NCBI RefSeq assembly: GCF_040802235.1
Contig: NC_133166.1
Span: forward strand, 115,830,991 to 115,894,990
From: Manis javanica
Taxonomy: Eukaryota > Chordata > Mammalia > Pholidota > Manidae
Direction of reading: 5' to 3'
DNA length: 64,000 bases
In this document: in pieces, positions 19,447 to 31,600 of the stretch
Layout: each line of letters opens with the position of its first letter
Position numbering within the stretch: position 1 is the first letter of the stretch
Translations under genes and position numbers: made by a program
Notes under the pieces: generated by a model
Seen by the model: the letters and a program-made list of their open reading frames with translations, nothing else
The model's database searches: none
Told to the model about the DNA's origin: nothing

Positions 19447-19749
19447 TATTCCATTCACTTTTTGTGCTGTGAGGCATCAGCTTGTATGCAAAACACATGT
19501 ATTTCTCTAAATGAAAAGATCTGTGAGGCACCAAGCCCGTTTGCTGCTGCTCTGAGCTACTCAACAAGTATTATGACCACACCATTGTGCCAAGTGACAC
19601 TAAGGGAAGAGACTTAGAAACCAGTCCACCTTGAAGCACTGCTCACCAGTGTATATATATAAACTGGCACCTGCCCACCTCTCCCACCCAAGGCCTCATT
19701 GTCCTCTCACCAGATTTGGCACAGGCTGGGAACCAGTTTTGACTTCTAT

Positions 19750-22700
19750 CACTGTAGATTAACTTTACCTGCTCTCGAACGTCATCTACATGTATGTGCT
19801 CTGGTGTCTGGGTTCTCTGTTGTTGAGTGCAGCAGCAGTTTTCTCATTGCTGTGTCGTTTTCCATTACATGAACATATCACAGTTAATGTATCCATTCTA
19901 CTGTTGGTGGTCATTTTGATTATTTCAAATTTGGGGCTATTATGAACAAAGCTGTCACAAACATTCTTGCATATATCTTTTGAGGGACCTAAGTACTAAT
20001 TTCTTTTAGGTATGAGAATTGCTTGGTCATAGGGTAGGCATGTATTTAAAATGCTTTCATACATACTGTCAAAAGTAGTAAAGTTTTCTAAGGTGATTGT
20101 ACTCATCTATACTCTGGCCTGCTTTGTATTTAAGTTCCAGTGCACCACATCCTTGCCAATACTTAGAATTGTTTGTCCTTTTTATTTTAACCATACTGGT
20201 GCAGATATGGTAGTAGTGCCTTGTAGTTTTGATTTGTATTCCCTGGTAAAGAACAATGTTGAGCACCATTTAATGTACTCATTGGCCATTCGTATATCTT
20301 CTTTTAAAAAGTGCCTATTCAAGTCTTTTGCCCCTCCCCTGTCCTCCTCTTTCTAAAATCAGATAATCTTTTTTATTGGTTTGTAGGAACTCTTTATACA
20401 CCTTGGAGACCAGCCCTTTGTTAGTCATATGTGTTGCCAGTATCTTCTATGGGTTGCCATTTTACTCTCTTTATGGCTTATACTTTTACAAGCTCAATAT
20501 ATGTCTTTTCTTTTATGGCTAAGGATTTTTGTGTACTCTTGAAACTTTTGCCTATCCCAAGGTCATGAAAATATTTTTTTCCTTCTAGAAATTAATAGTT
20601 TTAGCTTCCATATTTAGCGCTATGATCCATTTCCAATTCATTTTGTAGATAGTGGAAAGTATGGGTTAGGATTCATTTCTACCATATAAATGCCAGTTAT
20701 TTTAGCATTATTTGTTTAAAAAGACTATGTTTTCACTATTGGTTTGTGTTGCTGCATTCCTTGGTAGAAAATCAGTTGACCTCATAAGTGCAACCAGTAC
20801 TGTCCTATTTTATTCTACTGTTCTATTTGTCTGTACTTTTTATAATATCACACTGTCTTGAATAATTGATAGGCAACCTTGAAATCAGGATTAACTTTGT
20901 CCTTTCTCAAAATCATATCATGGGTCCTCTGCATTTTTGTAGAAGTTTTAGAATCAGCTTAGTGATTTCTACTCAAAAATTCTGCTGGGATTTTGGAGAT
21001 TACATTGAATCTGTAGTTCCTTTTGGAAAGGATAGACATTTTTACAATATTGAATTTTTCAATCCATTAACATGGAATATCTTTCTGATTATTTAGGTGT
21101 TTAATTGAAATTTGAAATTTTTTAACATTAATGTTTTGTAGTTTCTCTGTGGAGGTTTTGCACATCTTTTGTTAGATTTATTCCCAAGTATTTGATGTTT
21201 TCATTGCGACATATTTTTTTAAATGTCATTTTCTAATTGTTGCTTGTATGTAGAAACAAACAATTGATTTTCATGTATTTACTTTGTGCCCAGGAATCTT
21301 GCTACACTTAATACTTTTAATAGTTTGTAAATTCTTTTGGATTTCCACATATACAATCCTATAATCTAAAATAATGGCAGTTTTAGTTCTTCTAATCTTT
21401 ATACCTTTTATTTCTTTTTCTTACATTATTGCACTTGCTAGGGTCTTCTAGTACAGAAGGGTGATATGGTGATAAAGGAAATCTTTGACTTGTTCCTGAT
21501 CTCAGAAGGAATGCACTCAAATTTTAATTCTAAAAATGTTTATAGAGACTCTATCAAATTAATAAAGCTACCTTCTATGTCTAGTTTGATAAAAGTGTTG
21601 ATTCTTCACTTTTTTCTCCCTTTTTTGAGACATCATATGGATTTCACTGTTATTCTGCATATGTGAATTTCACTGATTGTTTTTCAAATGTTAAACCACC
21701 TTGCATTCCTGGAAGACAGCATTCGTCATGACGTATTATCTTTTTATACATTGCTTATTCAACTTGATAATACTTTGTGATTTTTGCATCTGTGTTCACA
21801 AGAGATATTAACCTGTACTTTTCCTTTCTGCTAATGTTCTTGACAGTTTTTGGGTGTGTGTGTGTGTGTGGTACAATATACATACTATAAAGCCTACCAT
21901 TTTAACCACCTTTAAGGGTACAGTTTGGTGGCATTAAGTATATTCACAACGTTGTGCAACCATCTCCATCATCCATCTCGTCTTGAAAGGTTGTTGTATC
22001 ATGGTTATGTTGTCCTCCTAAAATAAGTTGGAATTGTGCCCCCTATTTCTGTTTTTGGAATAATTTATACAAGAATGGTATTAGTTTTATTTTAATGCTT
22101 CAAAGAATTCACATGTAAAGTTATCTGTGCTTAGGTATTTTTGGAAAAATTTTTAGTTATATAGATTTAGTTCCTTTAATAGGCATGGGACTACTCAGAT
22201 TTTCTATTTCTTCTTGTTTTAGGTCTGATAAGTTGCATTTTTCAAGAAGTTTGTCCATTTTGTCTAAATTCTTTAACTTGTTGGCATAAACTTGTTCTTA
22301 AATATTTTTACTATTGTTTTAATGTTTGAAGCATTTATAACAATGTCCCCTTCATCATCCCTGATATTAGTAATTGATTTTTTCCCCCATCCTCTTAGTC
22401 TCCTTCCTGCTCCTTTTCTTTCATCAGTCTCACTAGAGGCTTATGCATTTTATTAGTAATTTTTTTACTGATTATCTCTATTTGCATATTTATCTTCTAG
22501 TTGTTGACTTCTACTCTTTACTTTTACTTTATTGGAGTTTAATTTGCTCTTTGTCTAGTTTCTTGGGATTGAATTTATATCACTGGCTTGTCAACCTTTC
22601 TTCTTTTCTAAATTATTCATTTGGAGGTATAAATTTCCCTCTGGACACTGCTTTAGCTACGTCTCATGACCCTTGATAATGTCATATTTTTTAAATCCTT

Positions 22701-23560
22701 CAAAATTTTTTCTAATTTCCAAAATTTATTCTTTATTATTTAGAAGCATGTTGCTTAATCTCCAAATATTTTGGAATCTAGTTATCTTCCTATTTTGATT
22801 CCTAGTTAATTCTACTGAATCAGAGATCACATTCTCTAGGATTTCAACCTTTTAAAGTTAGTTAATACTTGCCTTGTAGCCCAACATGTGTATTTTAAGT
22901 TAAGTGTTTTATGTGCACTTGAAAAGGATGTTATCTGCGGTTGTTGGATATAGAGCTCTACATAAATCAGATCAAGTTGATTAATCGTTATTAAATCTTC
23001 TAAATTCTTTTTTTTCTTGTCTGTTTGTTCTAACACAGGGAGAATTGCATTAAACCTCTAACTGTAATTGTGGGTTTCTCTGTTTATTCTTTTAATTCTG
23101 CAGTCTTTTACTTTGCATATTTGAAACTATGTTGTTGGTACATATAAATTTAGGACTGTTGTATCTCCCTGTTGAATTGACTCTTTAATCATAAAATGTC
23201 CCTCTTTATTTCTAGTAATACTTGTCTTATAGTCTACTTTGTCTGAAATTAATATAGCCATGCTAGCTTTCTTTTGGTGTTTATGATGTATATTTTTCCA
23301 TCCTTTTTTTTTCAATCTTGCTGTGTCCTTACATTAGAAGTATGTCTCTTTTAACAGAATATAGTTGTCTTCTAAAAATCCAATCCGAAACTGTTTTTTA
23401 GTTGGAGTGTTCATTCCCATCATAATTACTATAATCATATAGTAGGCTATAAACATGCCATCTTTCTTTTTGTTTTCTTTGTCCTATCTGCTTTTTGTTC
23501 CTTTAGATTTCTTTCCTGCCTTCTGTTAGGTTACTCAAGACTTGTATTTCATTTTCTCCT
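19750..23560 (-). mobile_element. Old LINE-1 (L1M-type), long but degraded
   Basis: Scattered minus-strand ORF2 fragments run in order. The endonuclease region is near 23315-23127 (ILISDKVDYKT ... KEGHFMIKESIQQG), further pieces lie near 23036-22836, and 3'-end-like sequence extends to about 19800. Many stops and indels mark it as ancient. A short (TG)n lies inside at about 21855-21871. Confidence 0.8.
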
Positions 23561-23561
23561 C

Positions 23562-23594
23562 TATTATATATATATATATATATATTTTTTTTTT
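23562..23594. repeat. (TA)n microsatellite and T-run
   Basis: Alternating TA from about 23565 to 23585, then a T-run, forms the left border of the LTR-type element that follows. Confidence 0.8.
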
Positions 23595-25465
23595 CTAGAA
23601 GAGCAAGGCAGAGGATTTTATTTATAGAGAAAGCGAGAGGACAGAGCTCCTGGTTCGGGCCAGGAAGGGATAAGAGAGCCTCCGGGTGGTGTGTTGTCTA
23701 TGGGTTTTATAGGGGGTTGAGAGACAAAGGGCTAGGGATATACACCTGCTAAGTGGTCCCAAAATGTTTACCTTTGAAGAAACACTAAGTTTCTTATTAG
23801 CCTTCCTGGTAATTTTACTGCTCTGATTTCCTCCCAGGAGAGCAGCTTCCTGGCTTGGGAGCATATCACTCAAGACTGCCTGCTTTGCTCCCAAGGTGGG
23901 CTGAGTTATTATCTGTTTGTGAAGAAACTTACTTTTTAAAACTAAAAGGGTTTTAAGATGCAGTCTTATTTTCAAGATGAAATCCTTCCTGTTTTTACTA
24001 CATTGTTTTGGGCTTGCTTGCTACATTTCCTAGGTTGCAAATCATTTGTTTAGGGCTGAAAGAAGGAAAGCAGCACCTGGGTAAAGTCCGAAAAACAAGC
24101 TGGGCCCCCAAAAGGCCAAGCAAATCCCACAGTGGATTATCTTGTCTTTTTTTCCAGAGGCGCTCCCCCTACTCTGTCTAAGCCCATGGTCCCTGTCTCA
24201 TTCCCCCCTCTACAGATGGAGACCCTAGCCTCTGCTAGGGGAAAGGGGAAGGCCGCTCTGGCTGCTTCCTGCTGAGAGGGGGCTTAGTAGAGGGTGCAGC
24301 TAGGTCTCCATCACTGGTCAGTTGAGAGGGCCTCGGAAGATTGGCATTTTCATCCTGGATTTCATTTCTATCACTGTTTTCAGTTTCATGGCTTCAAAAG
24401 GATTTAGAAAACCAGCTCCGTATCTGTAATAGTCCACAGGACTTCTGGGCCTGACATAGCTTGGACTGGCTTTCAGAGGTCCTGGAACGAATCAGACATT
24501 TTGTGAATAATGTGGAATGTACACACAATACACAACTTTAATTATAGCACAAGTCCCACCTGTGCTGCTGTTAAGATGTCTAGTGCCATTCTATTTTGTA
24601 TAACTGCTTGGCGCATTAGTTTAACTCTAGTATTAAGGTCTTTTGAGTAAAACTGGTTAAGATATGCCAAATTACATCTTCTAAACCAAGAAATGGTATA
24701 AAAATAGAGGCTAGGTGATCATACCAATGAAAAACACTCCTAGTCCGTCGATGTTGGAGGCTTGGGAAGTTTGCAGGGTGTGGGATGTTCTTAACATCCT
24801 TGCAGCCAAGAAGCTCAGTTACTACACTTATTTAAGTTAACTCGTTCTTAACAACCATGCTAGATTCTTTACAAAACCTTCATTAAACACGACAAAGTAA
24901 AGCCTCTCTTTAAGCATTCTTTTCTTTTGAAAGATTTAAGCCAGGCTGTATTTAAAAACTCCCAATTTTTGAGGAGGATGATGAACCCAATAAGTAGAAT
25001 AGATTTCCAATAAAAGGATTTAGAAAACCAGTTTTATATTGTAGTAGTCCACAGGACTTTTGACCATTTCCTTCCTTGTGGCAAAATAAATTAAGCTGCA
25101 TAACCTTATTATATTGTACACTTCTCTCAGGGGCCAAGCCTCTTTAATCAGAGAGTTTGTATTGTTGCCAGGCTTCTATGTAGAAGATAAGGCACTTGTT
25201 TTCAGGGTTTGGGGATCAAATTGCTCCCAACTCTTTAGAATGCATGACAGAGGTATGTCTGGCTTTAAAGTTGAAGAGGACGCTCCCATCTCTGAAGTTA
25301 TTCCAGACGAGCCCCCAAAAATGATGCCAGGGTTCTTGTTCACTGAGTCTTAGAATGAACTTCACAAACACTCAAGGTAGGAGAGGAAGGCAGAGGCTTT
25401 TATTTTGAGAGAAAATGAGAGGACAGAGCTCCTGGCTTAGGCCAGGAGGGGACAAGAGAGCCCCC
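23595..25465 (-). mobile_element. LTR retroelement remnant with partial second LTR
   Basis: The segments 23605-23670 and 25385-25465 are clearly the same sequence (GCAGAGG...TTTTATTT...GAGAGGACAGAGCTCCTGG). The TTTATT in each is AATAAA on the minus strand. This fits LTR ends of one element, with the right copy truncated. Two internal stretches are also duplicated (about 24400-24452 and 25012-25065, GGATTTAGAAAACCAG...). TATTATAT occurs on both outer sides and may be the target duplication. No intact viral frame is left. Confidence 0.6.
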
Positions 25466-26520
25466 TATTATATTTTTATTTATATATTCATTTAGTATTC
25501 TTTTCATTTCTCTGTATTTAAAAGAGAATCTTAGAGAAGGCAATGTTTACTCTAGAGGACAAGGTCTAATTGTGGACTTCCAGAGAGTCTGGCTCTTGCA
25601 AAGGTTAGGGGTGCACCCATCAGTTTAATAGCCCAGTTACACCCTCAGAACATATTACATCCAATATGATAACAAGAAGAACAATAATATAATAGCTAAC
25701 ATATTTACTCTTCCTATATGCCAAACACTACTCCAAGCAGTTTAAATATATTAACTAAATGAATAATGAATACAAACATAGATAAACACTGAAGCAGATA
25801 GTTTCTGTACCATAGTTTTTGTGTGTCAGCCCCTCTCACCTCTCCAAACCCCACCGGACCCCACTACCATGTCTTGAGTTCTCTGACACCCCGATGGCTG
25901 TGGCTGGCTCTTCCTCTGTCCAACTGCCCCCCTCCCGACACATACACAATCTGGCTTTTTGGTGCAGTAGGCCTCCAAGAGCTCTGCCTCCTTCCTGCTG
26001 CCATCCTATCTCTGCTCTGATCTACATTGTTTGGCAACTGCTTGAGGGAGATACGGCTTCAAGGATGGATCACAGCTGTGCATCTTTATTCTCAGTCACA
26101 GCCCACTATGCACACGACTCCAACTCCCAAAAGTATGCATCTCTGTGTGCCCAGACCCTAATCATGGCACAAGGATGCTCAACGACTATTTGTTGAATGA
26201 AGTTATGAGGAAGTATGAAGAAATGAATGATCTTATGATTGTATGAACACAGACAGACACACAAGTGAAGCTATTAGTGCTGAACAGAATTCCCCTCACT
26301 TTGGAAAAGGAGAAGGGCACTCCAGCCCCTTCTCAATCCTCAGCATTCCCCCCTTCTCTACTTCCCTATCAAGGCAGCATGCGTCATTCCTGGGGAGGGA
26401 AGGGGTGACAATGAGTGGTCCCTTTTCAGTTGTCAAGGCAAAGGTAAACCCTGACTCCTTTGGCATCCTCACCAGTCCCCATGCAGGTGCCACAGAGGTG
26501 CCCCACCCCCTATCTCGTAT
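25466..26520. other. Intergenic, AT-rich, old repeat fragments
   Basis: No gene is supported. A phrase typical of L2 3' ends (ACTATTTGTTGAATGAA, 26183-26199) is the only family I can suggest. Confidence 0.45.
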
Positions 26521-26524
26521 TTGT

Positions 26525-26870
26525 CTTTTTTTTTCATTGTCTTTTTTTTTTAAGGTATCATTGATATACACTCTTATGAAGGTTTCACAAGAAAAACAAT
26601 GTGGTTATTACATTCACCCTTATTATCGAATTCCCCCGTACCCATAATCCATTGCAGTCACTGTCCATCAGTGCAGTAAGATGCCACAGAGTCCCTACCT
26701 GTTTTCTCTGAGCTTCTGTCTTCCCTGTGACCCCACACACACCATGTGCACCAGTGATGATACCCCACAATCCCCTTCTCCCTCCGTCCCCACCCGCCCT
26801 CCCCGTTAGTAACCACTAGTCCCTTCTTGGAGTCTGTGAGTCTGCTGCTATTTTGTTCCTTCTTAGGTCT
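26525..26870 (-). mobile_element. LINE-1 3' UTR fragment
   Basis: After a T-run, this stretch follows the 3' UTR of the L1 at 18646 block by block (GGTATCATTGATATACA, CAGTCACTGTCCATCAG, GTAACCACTAGTCC), but with more differences. It is an older insertion of the same family in the same orientation. Confidence 0.75.
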
Positions 26871-26881
26871 GTCCCTTCTTT

Positions 26882-26903
26882 AGCTCACGCGTGCGCGCGA
26901 ACG

Positions 26904-26939
<36 letters not shown>

Positions 26940-26964
26940 ACCACCACCACCACCACCACCACCC
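26882..26964. repeat. Compound microsatellite (CG/TG)-(AC)17-(CCA)9
   Basis: Alternating purine-pyrimidine GTGCGCGCG leads into an (AC)n at 26905-26938 and then (CCA)n to 26964. The whole tract can adopt Z-DNA and stands about 100 bases before the orphan CpG island. Confidence 0.9.
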
Positions 26965-27059
26965 CAGCTCCCCCGATTGAGCATCACTGGGTATCGTGGA
27001 GTGAGGTGGAGGTTGGGAGGGGGTTTGCATCCTTTCTTTTCTTTACCCTGCTTTCCTTC

Positions 27060-27880
27060 CCAGCCGCTTGATGCTCCTCCATCACTCCTTTCCTCAGCTA
27101 CAAGGATTCCGCGGCTGCCACTGCCCGTGCACTCACGCAGCTTCGTTCCCGATAACTTGCCCCAGAGAATGGACCGAGCTGGAATCCTATCTGCGGGTGG
27201 AGACACACCTCCTTACCAGGAGTCACCTGGGGTTGGGCGTGGTTCGTACCCGATCCGTAGCAGCAGCAACTTTAATTGGGTATCAGGTTTATTGTGCACG
27301 ATGCCATTGGCTGCCACGCCTGTCGTTCCTGACCCGGCCCAGCTTTTAAAGGGCAGAGCGGAACCGAGAGGGCCGAGAACCGGCGGCAGCGTCGGGGCTG
27401 GGGTTGGGGGCTCTGGGGTCGCAGAATCTAGTGCCAGGTCAGCCCCAACCTGTAGGCTGGTTGACTCTGCCAGCCGCCACTCTCGGCCGCGCCTTCCCTC
27501 CGTCTCGTGCGGCGTGCGCGTGCGCACTAGCACAGCCTCGCGCCCCGCAGGCGGCGAGCGGGGCAGTGGGCCAGCCGGCCAGCGGAACGGGCGGGAGGGT
27601 CGGGTGGGGTGGTGCCGGGTTGGGGGAACGGGCAGCCGGGTCGGAGGTAGCGGACTAGGGCCGAGCAGAAGAGATTATGTCCGTGGAGAAAGGAGTTCCC
27701 TCTGGATTTCCTCTCTGGGACGTGAGCGTGCGGCGGGGTAAACTGCTCAAGGCGGCCAGGCGGCGCGACAAGGCCCGGGTCCGCGGGCGGACACAGCTGG
27801 AGCCGGGCAGCAGAGGGGCGCCGACGCTGCGAGCAAAATCATGGATGCCGTGGAACGGGCTCATCGTGATCTGGAAGAGA
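27060..27880. promoter_or_regulatory. Orphan CpG island
   Basis: GC-rich sequence with dense CpG (strongest 27330-27830), GC boxes and no TATA box. It coincides with no exon of CFL1, SNX32 or OVOL1. It resembles a promoter reading right, into the purine-rich stretch at 27.7-28.7 kb. Confidence 0.6.
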
Positions 27881-28679
27881 ATGGAGCTTCTGGGTAGAAA
27901 CACTCAAAAGCCTACGATGTGGGACCCGAAGTTGGTGTCTGAGTACTGGAGACTGGAAGACGTGGAAAAGGTCTTGAAAGAAGTCAGGCCAGATTGAGAG
28001 AGGGATGGATGTAAAGCTGCTGAACAGTGTGCCAAGCGCATTACAGGTTTCAGCAGGTTCAGGGAAAGATAGTCCAAAGGAGATGTGGGAAAAGCAAGAA
28101 GTCTGACGCAAAATAGAAGCCGAATCTGAGAGTGCAGGACCTGCAGAAGAGTCTAGGAGAGGATCTGGGTTTAAAGAGAACTTGAGGTTTACTGAGGTGG
28201 GAACCAGCGGAGAAAACTCAGGATCCAGAGGATATAAACTAGGGCAGAATGAGGAGGAGCTGAGTTCAAGTGGAGAGAAGCTCAATGGAAAGAAGCTGAG
28301 TTCAAGTGGAGAGAAGCTGGTGTTCAGGGGAGGGAAGCTGGGATAGTTGAAGAGGATTTGAGAGCCATTGGAGATAAACAGGGGTCAAGTGCAGAGAAGC
28401 TAGGATCCAGTAGAGTGAGTCAGGAGCAGTGAAGGGAAGTTGGAGCATTCAAGAATGGGGAGCATAAATGAAGAGAAAATGGAAAGAATGATAGAAGTTA
28501 CTGATGATGAGATGGAGATTCCTTCTGAAAGGTTGGAGAGGAATGCCAAGTGACTAGAAGGGGCTGAGGAAGGGGTGGAAGTTGATGAGGCTGTCATCTT
28601 GGATGGAGTGAATGATATTACTGAAGAATCTGTTTATATGGAAGAGAAAAAGGTTCTAGTTGAAGGTACTGGTGAATGA
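27677..28679 (+). pseudogene. Possible decayed acidic coding region downstream of orphan CpG island
   Basis: I do not recognise this sequence. A 107-codon frame opens at 27677, inside the CpG island. Farther on, frame segments 28107-28343 and about 28455-28676 lie in the same register, interrupted by stops at 28344 and 28551, and read as acidic, Glu/Ser/Lys-rich peptide. A 24-base direct repeat (28259-28282, 28295-28318) spaced exactly 36 bases encodes a repeated ELSSSGEKL unit. Shared register and codon-multiple spacing suggest former coding sequence. On the other hand, any purine-rich strand yields Glu/Lys/Gly-rich frames, so this may be non-coding RNA or chance. Confidence 0.3.
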
Positions 28680-31600
28680 GGCAAATGAAGGCTTGAAGCT
28701 AAAGGAAGAGAAGCAGATAGGGGAAGTATTGCATGTCAAAGAGGAGAATTAGAGCCAAGCAGCACATTATTGACCCTAAAGGGTTAAGTATGAGAGGAAA
28801 GGAAAGCATCTGAGCCTAAAAGAGAATGGGAAGGAAGTTCTACCAGGGATGTAGGTGGAGGCCAGGACCAATGGAACAAAGAAGAGTGATAAACAGGGAA
28901 ATTGTGAGGGGAGAGAGAGATGATAATGTGTTGATAGAGGGAAAGTGCATGGATGTTTGTTTCTTGGAGAAGAGATATGACTGAGGAGCTTGTAGGATGG
29001 ATAAATGGATTTAGGATGGGCTAGGAGGATTTAGGTTAACACATGATTGGATTGATGAGATGCAGGAGAATATGTAGTGAGAAAAATGGAAAATCACACC
29101 AAGATAAAGAACAGATAGGGGAAATTGCAGAAGATACACACTGAGCAAGCAAAGAAAATTTCTGAAAGGGAACCCTGAAAAAGAAATGAGGGGCTCCGAA
29201 GTGACAAAGGCAAGAGACGAGACAGGAAAACAAAGTGAAGAGAAAAGTAAGAAGCAAATCCCGTAACAGTGGTTATGTTTGTTGGGTTTTAAAGTTACTT
29301 CTTCCCCATTTCTGTACCCTCCTCTCCTCGTGGGGCAGGCCTCTCCTCGGGCCCTGTGTGACGGGACCAAACCTACCCTCACTGGTCTTCCCTCCAACCA
29401 GCCCCCAAATTGTATCCAGAATAATTGCTGGGCTCTCCTGTTTTAATCACTTCACCGTGATTAAAGTTCTCACCTCCACATCAGATTTAAATTGTTCATA
29501 CTTGATTAGCAGTTGTCTCAGTTGTCTTATTATTATTTCCATCTTTGATGTTTAATTATTCATCTAATTACATGGACTTTCCCCCTCGTGACTGTCTCCT
29601 TTGGGGCTTTCTTCTTTGTCTTCCTCATGCCATCCACTCTCATGTCAGGGAAGCGAGACAACTCCTTGAATGCCTATTGTCAAGACATCAATGTCAAGAG
29701 TTAGGCTCTCAGATTCTGTTTGTCTTGTGAATAGAGATGGAGGAGGTGACAAAAAATGCCATGGATAGTTAGGAGAAAGGAATACTTCAGCGTTTCTTCT
29801 CCACGTGCCTTTTCGACATGTAAAGTTTCTAAATAGAAACTTCATCGTAAGTATCATAATACAAATTTATAATAGCTTCATGTTTTTTAATTGTTACAGT
29901 TTCTACATACCCTTTGCTAATTTTCCCCAAAGTTATCGAAATATGTAAAAGCCCCATGACATTTTTCTCCATACAGTCAAACCTAACAGATAATTTATCA
30001 ATTTTCCCTGGAAAATTCCTTCTTGAAGTCCTTCATCCTCTGGGTCTGATGTAGAGGGGCTGCATTTTAGGCTTTCTCCATAGCTGTTTTGTTGGGCTTC
30101 TGAATGCTTCTCTCTCTGATCTTGTGTTGCGTCTCCTAGTGCCTGGGTCTTAGATCTTTCTTGTTTACAGCCTCATTTTGTTCAACCACATCATCAAATA
30201 ACTTCCAGAAAAAGTGACCAGGGAGTTATTGTGACACCTTACCTGTCTGAAAATATTGATACAGCTTTCATATTTGATGGTTTAGCTGGGTTTGGGATTT
30301 TAGGTTGGAAATATTTTTCTCTTAGAAGTTTTAAGTCATTGTTCCAATATCTTCTAATTTCCAAGTGTTGATCTTTATAGTGCAGTTTTGTTCTATACAC
30401 ACACCCTCTGTAGGGAGTGTGGCCTCTGCCAACACCTTGATTTTGGACTTCTGGCCTCCTTAACTGTGAGAGGATAAGTTTCTGTTATTTTTAAGAAACC
30501 TGGTTTTTGTTCTTTTTAAGTCGCAGAAGCTCTAGGAAATGAGTACATTCCCTTTACAGCAGAATTCTTCCAAAAAGTTGTCTATGCTTTTTCTAAATCT
30601 TCTCCATTCCTTTTTACCCAACTTTCTATATTGGACATTTTAACATATGCAGAAAGGTGAAAGACTAGAGCAATGAGCAACTGAATATTCTCTACCTAGA
30701 TTCAACAGTTGATAACAGTTTGCCTATTTGCTTTATCTCTATATACTTCAGCACATCTCCTAAGAAATTCTCCTACATACCCATTGTACCTGAATAAATT
30801 AAATTTTATACATTTATAAATAAGCATAATAAATTAAAAATTAAGGGTGATTCCTTAATATCATCTAATATTCAGTCTGTATTCAAATGTACCTTCCTTG
30901 TCCCCCAGATATCTTATATAACTTTTTTTCCTTGGCCCAACATCCAACCAGGACTCTTATATTGAGTGTTATTGTTAATTCTTTTAATCTACATTAATCA
31001 ACAACATTTTTAACAACTTTGACTTTTTAAAGAATTCAGGCCTGTTTTTTTAATAGATGTCCAACATTCTGGATTTATCTGATTGGGTCTGGATGGTATC
31101 ATTTAGTCCTACTGTGGTTCTTGTGCCCTGGAAGCTGGGGCTGTAGGCCCTGGTCTCTTTCTCTGTAGGCTCTCGCCACCCTCTGACTCAGAGTTCTCCT
31201 TCTATAGTTGTCTATCTTTACCCACTAAAATGTCCCATGAGGGAACCAGTGTGTGTCTGTTGGGTCAGTCCGCTGTCCAACCAACACATAGTAGGCATTT
31301 AGCTTGTATTTGTGGTGTGAGTCAACCTGTCTCAGTCAGTGACTTTACCTGTCTCAATACTATTTAACATATATTGTGAAATATTTACCCTTTTCCTTAG
31401 GATATCTCCCAGTTTTTGAAGTCTCAAACGCCTGAACATATCTTTATGCCACACTTGAGGTTTGTCTAGGTGTAGAGTTTCCCTCAGCCATTTGAAGGCA
31501 TGCCCCTTCGCCTTCTCCCTTCAAGCATGGTCCTTTAGAGTCCAGATCTGTTTTTATGCTTGAGCCAGTACACACGAACAGGAGTTCTGTGTATGTGTCC

